64,000 nt of DNA from Leadbettera azotonutricia ZAS-9 (GTDB lineage: Bacteria; Spirochaetota; Spirochaetia; Treponematales; Breznakiellaceae). The stretch covers positions 2,064,453 to 2,128,452 of the forward strand of contig NC_015577.1 in NCBI RefSeq assembly GCF_000214355.1, given 5' to 3'. Shown here piece by piece: positions 44,241 through 53,172 of this stretch; position 1 is the first letter of the stretch, and each line of letters opens with the position of its first letter. The position numbers were made by a program, and so were the translations under genes. The notes below the pieces were generated by a model. The model was not told the origin of the DNA, did not search any database, and was given only the letters and a program-made list of their open reading frames with translations.

Positions 44241-45467
44241 ATGAAATTCAATTCATCGGTTTTTGAAAAACTTTTGTTCCCCCTCAACAAAAAAGCGTAT
44301 GGGGAACTGCAAAAAGCGGTTGACGGCATCGACCGCAACAACCCCGGCAAACTTAAGGAAATGCTTGAAAACTACCAGAACGCCGCCACCGAAAGCACCC
44401 TCAAGGAAGAATGGAGGCCGGGGGCCGCAAACCAGACCAAGTATCCGACCTTGAATATCACCATCTACTTTGATCCCTCTACAGACCACAAAATCTCGAC
44501 CCTCCATAAGGCCAGTGATTACCGCATCATCGTTGACTATGAGGAAAAAACGCCAGCCTTATATACCGGAAATCATCTTGTCGTGGGTTTCCACCATAAG
44601 GGGGTACTTAACTCCTTCATTGTACCTATGGAGTACCTTTTTGGGTTTGGCGAGACGGCGGTGCTGAAACAGGGATCATACCAGCTTTATTCCCATACCC
44701 TGCTTCCCGAAGAAAGCCAGTACGAAACAGCATACCCCCTCATGCAAAATCCCCTTCCCGACATTAACCAGAAAGGGCTATACAGGGCTCAGAAAGCCCA
44801 TCAGGAGAAATCCTCTATTTATGTGGGCATAACAAAGCGGACATGGCAGGAACGGTACAAACAGCATTGCTACGCCACCATGAAGGGTTCAAACCTTCTG
44901 TTCCATCGTGCCTTGAGGGGAGAATTCTTCAAAATCAAAGTGCTGGAACATATTGTGGAAAGGGCAGGGCTTACCGAAACCCAAGCCCTTGACCTTGAAG
45001 AAACAGAAGTAGAGAACCGCTCCCTTTCTTCCCTGTACCAGAAAGGCTTGAACATGATCCCCGGCGGCAAAGCAGGATTGCAGTGTATCAGCCATTTTGC
45101 CAAGCGGACAGGCTACACCCTTGTCCAAGAGCTTAACGCCGATAACATGGAAGCCGTTTTATTGGAAGTCCAGAAGCATACGCTAGAGCGGAATTTTCAT
45201 ACTTCCGATATGAAGCTGGTCAACGAGAAAATTGCCAAACTATGGGCTGAAAATATGGATTTCAGGGTCAAGGTCATGACCGGACAGCACAATCGGTTTT
45301 CCTTCCGGCAGATACAGTCGGCCCGAATATGGGACGCTTCCGGCTGGACGCATGACAAGATACTGGAAAACCTTGTGAAAATTGAAAACCGGAAAATCGG
45401 CATGGATCAGCTTGAACGGCTGCTTGATGGAAAAACTTACACATCCATACCGGAGGTATTGATGTAA
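44241..45467 (+). CDS. GIY-YIG nuclease-domain protein
   Basis: A 408-residue protein. The GIY-YIG-like segment is at about residues 190-260: SSIYVGITKRTWQERYKQHC with a Tyr-Val-Gly core, an Arg (QERY), then FHRALRGEFFKIKVLEHI and an acidic EETEVENRSL that carries the candidate metal-binding Glu. The first 180 residues and the last 140 are not recognised. Such proteins are found in plasmids and phages; a defence, homing or conjugation role is possible. Its start follows AAGGAG and the promoter described above. Confidence 0.75.
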   Translation: MKFNSSVFEKLLFPLNKKAYGELQKAVDGIDRNNPGKLKEMLENYQNAATESTLKEEWRPGAANQTKYPTLNITIYFDPSTDHKISTLHKASDYRIIVDYEEKTPALYTGNHLVVGFHHKGVLNSFIVPMEYLFGFGETAVLKQGSYQLYSHTLLPEESQYETAYPLMQNPLPDINQKGLYRAQKAHQEKSSIYVGITKRTWQERYKQHCYATMKGSNLLFHRALRGEFFKIKVLEHIVERAGLTETQALDLEETEVENRSLSSLYQKGLNMIPGGKAGLQCISHFAKRTGYTLVQELNADNMEAVLLEVQKHTLERNFHTSDMKLVNEKIAKLWAENMDFRVKVMTGQHNRFSFRQIQSARIWDASGWTHDKILENLVKIENRKIGMDQLERLLDGKTYTSIPEVLM

Positions 45468-45503
45468 GCTGGTACAATCAAGGCATAGCAGAGTTCATCC
45501 GTC

Positions 45504-46178
45504 TCATTTTGAATAAATTATCCATTTGGCTTCCGGGGAAATATTCTTATTGGAAACATTTATGACATTATTTGTTTCCAAGATAGAAATAATGTTCCAG
45601 CCTTTTTTTAAGCTATAATTTACTCGCCATGATTTTTCCGGATAGTCAACATCTTGATAAGAATCCTTAAAAGTAACATCCCCATCGGAATAGGCAATAT
45701 CAAAATAGTCACTATAGGGGTACCCTATTCCAATATCCGTAAATCTGAGACACAAGGCAATTGTTTCATCTTTTCTGGTTTCAAGCCGAATATTCCCGGA
45801 CAATACATTTGGATCAGATTCTTTGGTAGCTGTTTCGGTATCACTGGATCGGTACAATTCCAGAGCCGAAGGAGGGATCGTAACAGTAAGAACGCCGTCT
45901 TGGATATAACCTACCTTTACAGGTTTTGTATTGAAATTGTAATTTATAATTTCCGGCGTATCCTTGGTTCTGCCAGGAACCTTAATAGTCGCCTTGCTAT
46001 CAGCGACTGCTTCATAAAGCGGTGCACTAATAACAAGGTTTCCGTCCCCATCGACCGAAATACCAGCCGTATTGGGCTTGGAATCAAGTTGGGCACTTTG
46101 TCCCTGCCCTCCGCCGGAACAGGCCGTAAAGGACAACAGCATGACCATTACTGTCAGAAAAATCATGTTTATTCGCAT
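45504..46178 (-). CDS. predicted lipoprotein, unknown function
   Basis: A 224-residue protein from the ATG at 46178, with the lipobox LSFTACS (Cys at residue 20), so it should be acylated and surface or periplasmic. The mature part is beta-rich: VDGDGNLVISAPLYEAVADS, IRLETRKDETIALCLRFTDIG, KSWRVNYSLKKGWNIISIL. No family recognised. Together with the next lipoprotein gene it forms a pair on the minus strand, unrelated in sequence. Confidence 0.7.
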   Translation of the reverse strand: MRINMIFLTVMVMLLSFTACSGGGQGQSAQLDSKPNTAGISVDGDGNLVISAPLYEAVADSKATIKVPGRTKDTPEIINYNFNTKPVKVGYIQDGVLTVTIPPSALELYRSSDTETATKESDPNVLSGNIRLETRKDETIALCLRFTDIGIGYPYSDYFDIAYSDGDVTFKDSYQDVDYPEKSWRVNYSLKKGWNIISILETNNVINVSNKNISPEAKWIIYSK

Positions 46179-46240
46179 TATAACTTCACTCCATTGGGTC
46201 AGATCATTATCATCCTTCAAAGCTCGCTTGAAGAAAGTAC

Positions 46241-46738
46241 TTACTCTCCACCGGCGCTTTCGGAACCCCCGCATGGAAGCTCTAGTAATATAGAATTCGC
46301 GGGGATACCTTCTTCATTTATGGCATAAGGGAAGTATATTATACTTATACCCCAGAAAGTGGTAAATTCTGTTGACGGAAAATAATCTTCTGCCCCAAAA
46401 TAAGCAAAATAAATCCCATCCTCATATCCACTTTTTTCTGGCTCTGGGGCTTCACCAAGCTTTTTTTGCCAAGCACTAACATATTGATCAAAAATGGATT
46501 TACTGCAATTTGTCCACAGGACAGATAAACTCTCACTGTTATCATCCATATAGTATGAATGATAACTGCCCCCTGATGGGACAACGAAATCCTCTGCCCC
46601 TATAGCTTCAAAAGCGTCTGCTACTTCATTAGGCACATCCGGATTACCGGAATTCCCTGAAGGATCATCAGAGCAAAAGGTTAGCCCAAACAAGCAAAAT
46701 ACAGCCATTAGAACAGTAAATACCACTTTGGGTTTCAT
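46241..46738 (-). CDS. predicted lipoprotein, unknown function
   Basis: A 165-residue protein from the ATG at 46738, behind GGAGG. The signal sequence ends with LFGLTFCSD, a good lipobox. The mature domain (YHSYYMDDNSESLSVLWTN, FDQYVSAWQKKLG, YFPSTEFTTFWGI) looks like a small alpha-beta domain. No family recognised. It may be cargo for surface exclusion or adaptation, but nothing proves this. Confidence 0.7.
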   Translation of the reverse strand: MKPKVVFTVLMAVFCLFGLTFCSDDPSGNSGNPDVPNEVADAFEAIGAEDFVVPSGGSYHSYYMDDNSESLSVLWTNCSKSIFDQYVSAWQKKLGEAPEPEKSGYEDGIYFAYFGAEDYFPSTEFTTFWGISIIYFPYAINEEGIPANSILLELPCGGSESAGGE

Positions 46739-46767
46739 AAATGCCTCCATAATAAAATTAAAAATCC

Positions 46768-46802
46768 GCTATAAGCAAGTTTATTTATAACTTATTTATA
46801 GC
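46768..46802. promoter_or_regulatory. inverted and direct repeats in the divergent lipoprotein/XRE gap
   Basis: GCTATAA (46768) and TTATAGC (46796) are inverted, and the block between holds two TTATTTATA copies. This is a natural operator between the lipoprotein gene and the XRE regulator at 46850. Confidence 0.5.
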
Positions 46803-46849
46803 AAGTTGTCAACTCATTCTTAATCTTTAACATAAAAAACGGAGTATTT

Positions 46850-47212
46850 ATGCCAACTAAACCCGAGGAAATACGAAAATCCCTTTCGTTGAATATTAAA
46901 AAGCACCGGAAACGGCTCAAAATTTCACAGGAAAAACTTGCAGAAATTACTGGATTAGCCGCTCAAACTATCAATGATATTGAAGGAGGTCGAAAATGGG
47001 TCAGTGATCGAACTTTGTCCAAAATCTCCAATGCTTTCGATATTGCCCCATTTTTATTGCTGGTTTCTGATGAAAGTACCATTGGTAAGCAGGAAGGTAC
47101 TTCCCCAGTCGAGCTTTTATCGCTTCTTCGGGTGAACCTAAAGAAATCCGTTAGTCGGCAAATTGATACTGAGATTGATGAAATTTTTAAAGAGGAAATC
47201 CTTAGTAAATAG
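46850..47212 (+). CDS. XRE-family transcriptional regulator
   Basis: A 120-residue protein with an N-terminal helix-turn-helix (ISQEKLAEITGLAAQTINDIEGGRKWVSDRTL) and a helical tail (LLRVNLKKSVSRQIDTEIDEI) for dimerisation. It is the only plus-strand gene in this part of the element and diverges from the lipoprotein genes, which it probably controls together with itself. Confidence 0.85.
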   Translation: MPTKPEEIRKSLSLNIKKHRKRLKISQEKLAEITGLAAQTINDIEGGRKWVSDRTLSKISNAFDIAPFLLLVSDESTIGKQEGTSPVELLSLLRVNLKKSVSRQIDTEIDEIFKEEILSK

Positions 47213-47256
47213 GTAATATACTAAGGTAAGCTCCAAGTAAACTTTGGCGCCTAATA

Positions 47257-47601
47257 TTACGTATTCCTCACCCGTTGGATTTCCTCATATTTTTCCAATG
47301 AACGTTTTTCTTTATCCCGATATTCTCGTAATGCTTGATTTACGATTTCATTAAGATTAGTCGCCTTGACTACCGAAATTTTCTTAATGTCTTCATGCAA
47401 AGAGGGTTGAATAAGAAGGTTTAAGCGTTTCGTTTTATGTTCCATTCCATCCTTGCCCCTTGTAGGATGTGTCTTAGGAGGGGTAGATTTTGGCATTGGT
47501 AAGGTTTCTTCATCTCTGGGAGAATCCTCACCATTGTTGAAACTAGCCATTCTTGTAATAAATTCATCCGCTGGATTGATATTAGTTCTTTTCTTCGGCA
47601 T
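47257..47601 (-). CDS. ribbon-helix-helix partition partner of ParA
   Basis: A 114-residue protein with a disordered, charged N-terminus and a C-terminal ribbon-helix-helix: TKRLNLLIQPSLHEDIKKIS followed by LNEIVNQALREY. It overlaps the end of parA by 20 bases. Small RHH proteins downstream of ParA usually bind the centromere site and repress the operon. The TGTATA-rich repeats upstream of parA are natural targets. Confidence 0.8.
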   Translation of the reverse strand: MPKKRTNINPADEFITRMASFNNGEDSPRDEETLPMPKSTPPKTHPTRGKDGMEHKTKRLNLLIQPSLHEDIKKISVVKATNLNEIVNQALREYRDKEKRSLEKYEEIQRVRNT

Positions 47602-48352
47602 TTTTATCCTCCAAATATTCTCTTATAAAACTTGAATAATCATCCACAGCGTTGCTTTTAGGAGCTTCAAGAAAAATATCCGAACAAATAGCCTCTGCTT
47701 CTTTAATAGCAACGCATTCACGGATGCGGGATTTAAATACCTTTGTATTGAGTTTATCCGCCGCTTTTTCAAATTTTTCAGTGAATTCACCACTTATATT
47801 TGTATGGTTAAACCTTGTAATCAGTATACCTGCAATTTTTAAATTTTGATTGCAATACTTTTTCACGCTTTCCAATGTCTGTGAAAAATCTGCAAGACCT
47901 TGGAGGCTGTAAATATCCGGCTGTGAGGGTATTATTAAATCCTCACAAGCCGTAAAGGCATTTATTGTTAAAATACTAAGGGCTGGCGGAGTATCAATTA
48001 CAATATAATCATACTGGTCCTTTATTTCTGCCAAGGCTTCTCTAAGCAAAAATTCCGATCCCACCTTATTAATCTTCTTATCCGCACTTGATAATAATGG
48101 GGTTGAAGACAGGCAATCGCCATAATGTACTTTTTGTATGGCTTCTGAAATGGACATTTCCTGCAATAATACATCCATGATAGTTCCCTCTTTATTTACA
48201 GCTTGCAACGTATGTGTCATATTGCATTGTGGATCAAGGTCTATAAATAAGACTTTCTTTTTCAGATAGTACATAGCTTGACCAAAAGTATTAGCTGTAC
48301 TGGTTTTCGCGACGCCACCTTTCTGATTTGCGAATACAACGATTTTTCCCAT
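47582..48352 (-). CDS. parA: ParA-type partition ATPase
   Basis: A 256-residue ParA. The deviant Walker A is KGGVAKTSTA (residues 11-20), Walker B region KVLFIDLDPQCN, and YIVIDTPPALSILT follows. It lacks the N-terminal DNA-binding domain of type Ia ParA, so it is a short (Ib-like or Soj-like) form. ParA pulls plasmid copies apart before division, which supports a plasmid past for element 2. It starts 4 bases after the stop of the small gene upstream. Confidence 0.93.
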   Translation of the reverse strand: MGKIVVFANQKGGVAKTSTANTFGQAMYYLKKKVLFIDLDPQCNMTHTLQAVNKEGTIMDVLLQEMSISEAIQKVHYGDCLSSTPLLSSADKKINKVGSEFLLREALAEIKDQYDYIVIDTPPALSILTINAFTACEDLIIPSQPDIYSLQGLADFSQTLESVKKYCNQNLKIAGILITRFNHTNISGEFTEKFEKAADKLNTKVFKSRIRECVAIKEAEAICSDIFLEAPKSNAVDDYSSFIREYLEDKNAEEKN

Positions 48353-48356
48353 AAAT

Positions 48357-48602
48357 TTACTCCTTATACATAATATGTGTATCTGATGTATATTCTGTAT
48401 ATTGTGTATACAAAATATTTAAATACTCTCTACGCCCTTCTGTTCTAAAAATCCTATCAGGAAAGACTTTATGGATAGGTCGATACATTTTGCGATTTCT
48501 AAAAACAAAATCAATGGCGGCCCCTTCTCGATGTTCCAGAAGGGAATTTTTAATACTTTCTGGGCAAAAGGAATCCGTTTTCAAATTGCTTTTACGGATC
48601 AT
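48357..48602 (-). CDS. small protein upstream of parA
   Basis: About 81 residues from the ATG at 48602 (MIRKSNLKTDSFCPESIKNS). The frame is open much further upstream, but that part translates hairpins and AT-rich repeats and is unlikely to be coding. The recognisable body (EHREGAAIDFVFRNRKMYRPIHKVF, FRTEGRREYLNIL) is basic and could bind nucleic acid. Its end reads through the TGTATA repeats. A second copy with a changed end is at 49578. Confidence 0.5.
   Translation of the reverse strand: MIRKSNLKTDSFCPESIKNSLLEHREGAAIDFVFRNRKMYRPIHKVFPDRIFRTEGRREYLNILYTQYTEYTSDTHIMYKE
48366..48416. repeat. TGTATA-type iterons upstream of parA
   Basis: The short stretch contains TGTGTAT, TGTATAT, TGTATAT and TGTGTATAC at about 10-14-base steps, with the last also forming GTATAC. 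Such phased repeats ahead of parA are candidates for the partition site or for a replication origin. Confidence 0.55.
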
Positions 48603-48772
48603 GATGTTTTTGTAAGAAACTTTTGCAATTTTCAATAAATATAGTGTGTATAAGATGCATCTTATGTGTATTGTGTATGTAATGTACACTATGTATAATT
48701 TAAAAACATATAATATTTGAGCTTCATAGTAGTAAAATCTGTATATTACATAGGTATTAAATTGTTTAAACA

Positions 48773-48842
48773 GTGGCTTTGAAAAAGCCACTAACTTACT
48801 AGGGACTTTTTCAAAGTCCCGTAAGCCAAAGGGTTTCACCCT
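48773..48842. repeat. three consecutive hairpins downstream of the relaxase
   Basis: GTGGCTTT/AAAGCCAC (48773-48791), GGGACTTT-TTC-AAAGTCCC (48802-48820) and AGGGT-TTC-ACCCT (48830-48842). The same set is repeated 1185 bases on. They could end transcription of the relaxase gene, or be part of a single-strand origin. Confidence 0.75.
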
Positions 48843-48883
48843 CTGGACTCCCACAAACAACAGCAGCACCTTACTACATAATT

Positions 48884-49588
48884 TCATATTTTTCTTCCTC
48901 CGCCAAGATTTATCTGTGAGCTTAATATTCTGACCATTTTTCTTTCCCTTATCGCAGATATCTCTTCTATTGGTTTCTCAGCCAAATCCTTTTCCGCAGT
49001 TTCCGCTCGAAACTTCATTTTTTCATATTCAAACTTTAAAGTGGTATGCTTTGTGTTTAACTCCTTATAGTCGATGATCAACTTTTGAAAAGCGGCCTTA
49101 ATGCCATTAAAGAAGTCGGTAATAGTTTCCTGAACCCCATCCCGCCAAGATTGTTTGTTCATCAATGGAGGATCAGGAATTTGAGGAATTTCATATTTAA
49201 AGGCTTTTTCGCTTTCGTCCAAAACCTTCAATTTGTTTATTATCTCAATATTCTGCTTTATATTCGCTTTCTGAGTTTCCACCATCACTTGCTTTAAATG
49301 CTCCGTTTCCGCTATCTCACGGCTTAAAGTTTCTTCCTTTTGCCGGTTTGAATTAATAAGCCCTTCAAGCTCCTTTTCCTTTTGTTGAATCTTCCCAAGA
49401 TAGGTTTCTTCATTATGTTTATACTCCCCAAGCGAGACATGCCTTGCCCTTGAGCCTTCTTTACCACGCCCCAAACCAAAATTTTTACCAACCATTTCAT
49501 ATAAATCCGTATGTAGTGCCTTTATATCTTTTATCCCGCCAATGAAATCAGATGATGAATATTTACAGCCGGATTTATCAAAGACCAA
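48884..49588 (-). pseudogene. relaxase 3' fragment (duplicated)
   Basis: A 234-codon open frame identical to the last 233 codons of the relaxase at 50069, beginning at the duplication joint. It lacks the relaxase catalytic region (the HFDETTPHIH motif), so it is a by-product of the duplication. The only available start is a TTG. Confidence 0.85.
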
Positions 49589-49787
49589 AGGTATACAAAA
49601 TATTTAAATACTCTCTACGCCCTTCTGTTCTAAAAATCCTATCAGGAAAGACTTTATGGATAGGTCGATACATTTTGCGATTTCTAAAAACAAAATCAAT
49701 GGCGGCCCCTTCTCGATGTTCCAGAAGGGAATTTTTAATACTTTCTGGGCAAAAGGAATCCGTTTTCAAATTGCTTTTACGGATCAT
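49578..49787 (-). pseudogene. duplicated copy of the small gene, altered end
   Basis: Same as the gene at 48357 up to NILYT, then the duplication joint replaces the end with FGL and a stop. About 69 codons. It is probably without function. Confidence 0.6.
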
Positions 49788-50775
49788 GATGTTTTTGTAA
49801 GAAACTTTTGCAATTTTCAATAAATATAGTGTGTATAAGATGCATCTTATGTGTATTGTGTATGTAATGTACACTATGTATAATTTAAAAACATATAATA
49901 TTTGAGCTTCATAGTAGTAAAATCTGTATATTACATAGGTATTAAATTGTTTAAACAGTGGCTTTGAAAAAGCCACTAACTTACTAGGGACTTTTTCAAA
50001 GTCCCGTAAGCCAAAGGGTTTCACCCTCTGGACTCCCACAAACAACAGCAGCACCTTACTACATAATTTCATATTTTTCTTCCTCCGCCAAGATTTATCT
50101 GTGAGCTTAATATTCTGACCATTTTTCTTTCCCTTATCGCAGATATCTCTTCTATTGGTTTCTCAGCCAAATCCTTTTCCGCAGTTTCCGCTCGAAACTT
50201 CATTTTTTCATATTCAAACTTTAAAGTGGTATGCTTTGTGTTTAACTCCTTATAGTCGATGATCAACTTTTGAAAAGCGGCCTTAATGCCATTAAAGAAG
50301 TCGGTAATAGTTTCCTGAACCCCATCCCGCCAAGATTGTTTGTTCATCAATGGAGGATCAGGAATTTGAGGAATTTCATATTTAAAGGCTTTTTCGCTTT
50401 CGTCCAAAACCTTCAATTTGTTTATTATCTCAATATTCTGCTTTATATTCGCTTTCTGAGTTTCCACCATCACTTGCTTTAAATGCTCCGTTTCCGCTAT
50501 CTCACGGCTTAAAGTTTCTTCCTTTTGCCGGTTTGAATTAATAAGCCCTTCAAGCTCCTTTTCCTTTTGTTGAATCTTCCCAAGATAGGTTTCTTCATTA
50601 TGTTTATACTCCCCAAGCGAGACATGCCTTGCCCTTGAGCCTTCTTTACCACGCCCCAAACCAAAATTTTTACCAACCATTTCATATAAATCCGTATGTA
50701 GTGCCTTTATATCTTTTATCCCGCCAATGAAATCAGATGATGAATATTTACAGCCGGATTTATCAAAGACCAAAG
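49591..50775. repeat. 1185-bp tandem duplication, copy 2
   Basis: Second copy of 48406-49590. It joins on its right to the unduplicated 5' part of the relaxase gene, so this copy holds the functional 3' part. Confidence 0.95.
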
Positions 50776-51205
50776 GTATACAGAATATATGTATATGCGG
50801 CGTTGTCTCGTCAAAATGAATCGCATAGGTAATGATTACATCCCCATATTTGACTTTCACAAATTCAACAATCTCATTAAAATGCTTCCTGACAGTTTCA
50901 TATTCTTTTTTATCAGTTTCCCAATTCTTGCAAAACTCATGGCTATACGAAAAAACAAACTCTATCATTTTACTGGCATTTTTTTGAATTTTCCGCTTTG
51001 AGGTGATGAGTTTCATTTTCTCCCTATAAATATTTTGAAGCTCGTCTATCGTCCTTGCTCCGCCATAAATATTATATTCTGACCGTTCAGGATCTATATA
51101 TTCGTCTAAATAAGTCTTTTGCCTTAAATTATGAAGCAGGCAATTTTTCACACCTGTCCAAGTCTTCCGTCGCTCAAACCGTACAACTTGATAATGATTT
51201 TCCAT
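50069..51205 (-). CDS. MobV/Pre-family relaxase
   Basis: A 378-residue protein. The N-terminus (NHYQVVRFERRKTWTGVKN) and the catalytic HFDETTPHIHIFCIPL (about residues 129-144, His-x-Asp-Glu-x-Thr-Pro-His-x-His) are those of Pre/Mob relaxases. The C-terminal 200 residues are coiled coil. The enzyme nicks its origin of transfer and pilots the strand into a recipient. It starts at the stop of the RepA-type gene (TAATG). No origin of transfer can be named from sequence alone. Confidence 0.9.
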   Translation of the reverse strand: MENHYQVVRFERRKTWTGVKNCLLHNLRQKTYLDEYIDPERSEYNIYGGARTIDELQNIYREKMKLITSKRKIQKNASKMIEFVFSYSHEFCKNWETDKKEYETVRKHFNEIVEFVKVKYGDVIITYAIHFDETTPHIHIFCIPLVFDKSGCKYSSSDFIGGIKDIKALHTDLYEMVGKNFGLGRGKEGSRARHVSLGEYKHNEETYLGKIQQKEKELEGLINSNRQKEETLSREIAETEHLKQVMVETQKANIKQNIEIINKLKVLDESEKAFKYEIPQIPDPPLMNKQSWRDGVQETITDFFNGIKAAFQKLIIDYKELNTKHTTLKFEYEKMKFRAETAEKDLAEKPIEEISAIRERKMVRILSSQINLGGGRKI

Positions 51206-52224
51206 TACTTTGCCCCTTGATTGGTATTTTCATTGTTTCCGATAGTTACAACAGGAATTTTGTCTCCAATCAACGCCAAATTAACTAATTCATTTTCCCC
51301 TAGAGAGAGTGAATTAGTTAATTTATTGGCTGACCATAACCCACGGCTTGTCTTTGTAACAAAACCCATATTACCCATTCTTTTTAGGATATTGATGGTA
51401 TTCTGTTCCGACTTTCCAGCCTTTTTAGCAATATCTGATGTTTCAAGAGATTCAGGAGCTGACTGTTGTAAAATATCGATTATTATTTGTTGATCAACAG
51501 AAAGCAATTTATTCTTTGGGGCATTGCCTGTTTTAGTCCATATGCATAACTTCTTATCCCAGTTTAGCGCCCAATGTATGTCCTCAATATCCCGCCCGGT
51601 AGCTCTTAGGAAACCTTCACTGCTTTCTCGCTTCCGCGTCAGGGTTATTGTGCAGTCAGCGGTTCCATTAATCCCCATACTTCCAAGACCGCCATCCATC
51701 CAGTCTCCTGTACCACTCTCAACACCTTTACGTGTATGGTGAATTGCTATAATGGCAATTCCTAATTCATCTGCTATGCTTTTCAATAAACCCAAAGCCT
51801 TTACAACCTCCCCATAGGCATTGAGATCAGAAATTTTAGCAAATTTCTGCAAAGTATCAATAATTACTACTTTGTATTTAGGTTTATCTTGCAAATAAGT
51901 TTTTAATTTAATTATTTCTTTTTCCCAGGTTGTTTCAAGCCAGGCATCATTGAATACAACAATACCAAGTTTTGTAAGCCGTCGTTGAATTCTTGCTTCT
52001 GTATCTTCCAAGGCGAAATAAATAATGCCAAGTTTCTGTACTGCCAACTCCCCAAGGAAATGGCTGCCGTTGTCAATATCAATTGCAAGTTGGAGAACAA
52101 ACCAGCTTTTCCCGATTTTTGATGCGCCCAAGACAAGCGTCAGTCCATTTGTTATTAACTTTTCCACGACCCAAATTGCTGTGGGGAACACTTTTTGCAT
52201 TAAATCCTTAAATAGGATTCCCAT
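51205..52224 (-). CDS. RepA-type (AAA_25) replicative ATPase
   Basis: A 339-residue protein with the RecA-like core of plasmid RepA helicases: LVLGASKIGKSWFVLQLA (Walker A, about 31-48), GIIYFALEDTEARIQRRL, VVIIDTLQKF (Walker B) and IAIIAIHHTRKG. The C-terminal 90 residues end with a winged-helix-like LETSDIAKKAGKSEQNTINIL. It is likely to load or act as helicase at the element's replication origin and pairs with the relaxase as the replication-transfer unit of element 2. Confidence 0.9.
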   Translation of the reverse strand: MGILFKDLMQKVFPTAIWVVEKLITNGLTLVLGASKIGKSWFVLQLAIDIDNGSHFLGELAVQKLGIIYFALEDTEARIQRRLTKLGIVVFNDAWLETTWEKEIIKLKTYLQDKPKYKVVIIDTLQKFAKISDLNAYGEVVKALGLLKSIADELGIAIIAIHHTRKGVESGTGDWMDGGLGSMGINGTADCTITLTRKRESSEGFLRATGRDIEDIHWALNWDKKLCIWTKTGNAPKNKLLSVDQQIIIDILQQSAPESLETSDIAKKAGKSEQNTINILKRMGNMGFVTKTSRGLWSANKLTNSLSLGENELVNLALIGDKIPVVTIGNNENTNQGAK

Positions 52225-52421
52225 TTTTTCCCTCCATTAGATTATTTTTTCTTTTAATGTTTTCATCTTTTCCCTCATCAACAATACTTGAATCCTTAGT
52301 ATAAAAGTCATACTTCACCAGCCTACCATCATAGAAAAAAAAATTCAATCTCTAGGCTTCCATAAAAGGGTCTCTCATTTTTGATTCTTTCAATCAATTT
52401 TATCCAAAAGCTATTTTCCAT
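52208..52421 (-). pseudogene. DUF2292-like small gene with a 9-base homopolymer frameshift
   Basis: From the ATG at 52421 the frame reads MENSFWIKLIERIKNERPFY, then GSLEIEFFF. A run of nine A on the plus strand (52335-52343) then shifts it to a stop. With eight bases it would continue YDGRLVKYDFYTKDSSIVDE to a stop at 52208, giving about 70 residues with the same strand pair as the element 1 gene at 38545. It may be a dead gene, or one rescued by slippage or by copy-number change of the run. Confidence 0.65.
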
Positions 52422-52626
52422 TTTTTACACATCCTACCATATGTGATTTAATATAAGCTATTAATGTTTCCTGGTAAAACCTTACGCTTCTTCCATATCG
52501 GATACGAGGAAGTTCATCTTCACTGATCTTATCTAAAGATGCTATAGACATGTTCAGATAGACTGAAGTCTCCTTGCGATCTAGCACAGGCTTGGTCGTG
52601 TCAAGCATAATTCTTTTTTTTCTCAT
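52411..52626 (-). CDS. excisionase-like helix-turn-helix protein (element 2)
   Basis: A 71-residue protein with LDRKETSVYLNMSIASLDKI as helix-turn-helix and RIRYGRSVRFYQETLIAYI as wing and second helix, the pattern of AlpA/excisionase proteins. Its likely role is excision control or regulation of the RepA operon that follows. It overlaps the frameshifted small gene by 11 bases. Confidence 0.82.
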   Translation of the reverse strand: MRKKRIMLDTTKPVLDRKETSVYLNMSIASLDKISEDELPRIRYGRSVRFYQETLIAYIKSHMVGCVKNGK

Positions 52627-52752
52627 TTTTGTGTAACATCATACACCTCCCTAAAGTATACCCTACGTTTCTATAAAACGCATTGTTATTTGAGAAGGTA
52701 GCATAGATAAAAGAAAATAGGTTACAAAATCAATTGTAAGATTTATGTAAAA

Positions 52753-53139
52753 TTATTTTCCTTTTATTATATCATTAATTATGCTATATTTCACGGGCGC
52801 ACCCCTATTATTATTTTGTAACATTTCTGTTGTTAATACTATAATCTCATTATTATCTAACCATGAAAAAAAGTAAGCAATGATACTATAATTAGGATGC
52901 TTTTTACGTTTAGCATGATCACTTAAATAGTTTACGAAACAACCTATATCAATATTCCAGATAAAACCAGTATTTGTTTCAAAAATAATTCTGTTAGATT
53001 TAAACCTTTCTAAATGTAGCCTAAAATCTGGAAAAAAATTAAAAACTGCATCTTTTTTATATACTGGTATAATCTCTTTGTTTTGGGAATTTGCTTCCCG
53101 AATTAATAATCTTTCTTTTTCTTGCTTTATATCATCCAA
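52753..53139 (-). CDS. hypothetical protein, AT-rich
   Basis: A 128-residue protein with no family I know. It is helical at the start (MDDIKQEKERLLIREANSQN) and beta-rich in the middle (IIFETNTGFIWNIDIGCFVN). The AT content is high. It lies 33 bases after the next upstream gene on the same strand and probably shares its message. Confidence 0.5.
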   Translation of the reverse strand: MDDIKQEKERLLIREANSQNKEIIPVYKKDAVFNFFPDFRLHLERFKSNRIIFETNTGFIWNIDIGCFVNYLSDHAKRKKHPNYSIIAYFFSWLDNNEIIVLTTEMLQNNNRGAPVKYSIINDIIKGK

Positions 53140-53172
53140 GAATTTTTTTTAATTCACGATCCGGTTTAAGTG

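Larger units (their letters stand above)
48406..49590. repeat. 1185-bp tandem duplication, copy 1
   Basis: Identical to 49591-50775, apparently without mismatches. GTATACA occurs at the start of copy 1, at the start of copy 2 and just after copy 2 (50776), so the duplication probably arose by recombination or slippage between short repeats. It contains the small gene (most of it), triple hairpins and the 3' two-thirds of the relaxase gene. Confidence 0.95.

Noticed and set aside
48603-48887. N-terminal extension of the small protein before parA (and its copy at 49788-50072)
   Set aside because: It translates three hairpins and AT-rich palindromes and gives an unlikely, low-complexity sequence.
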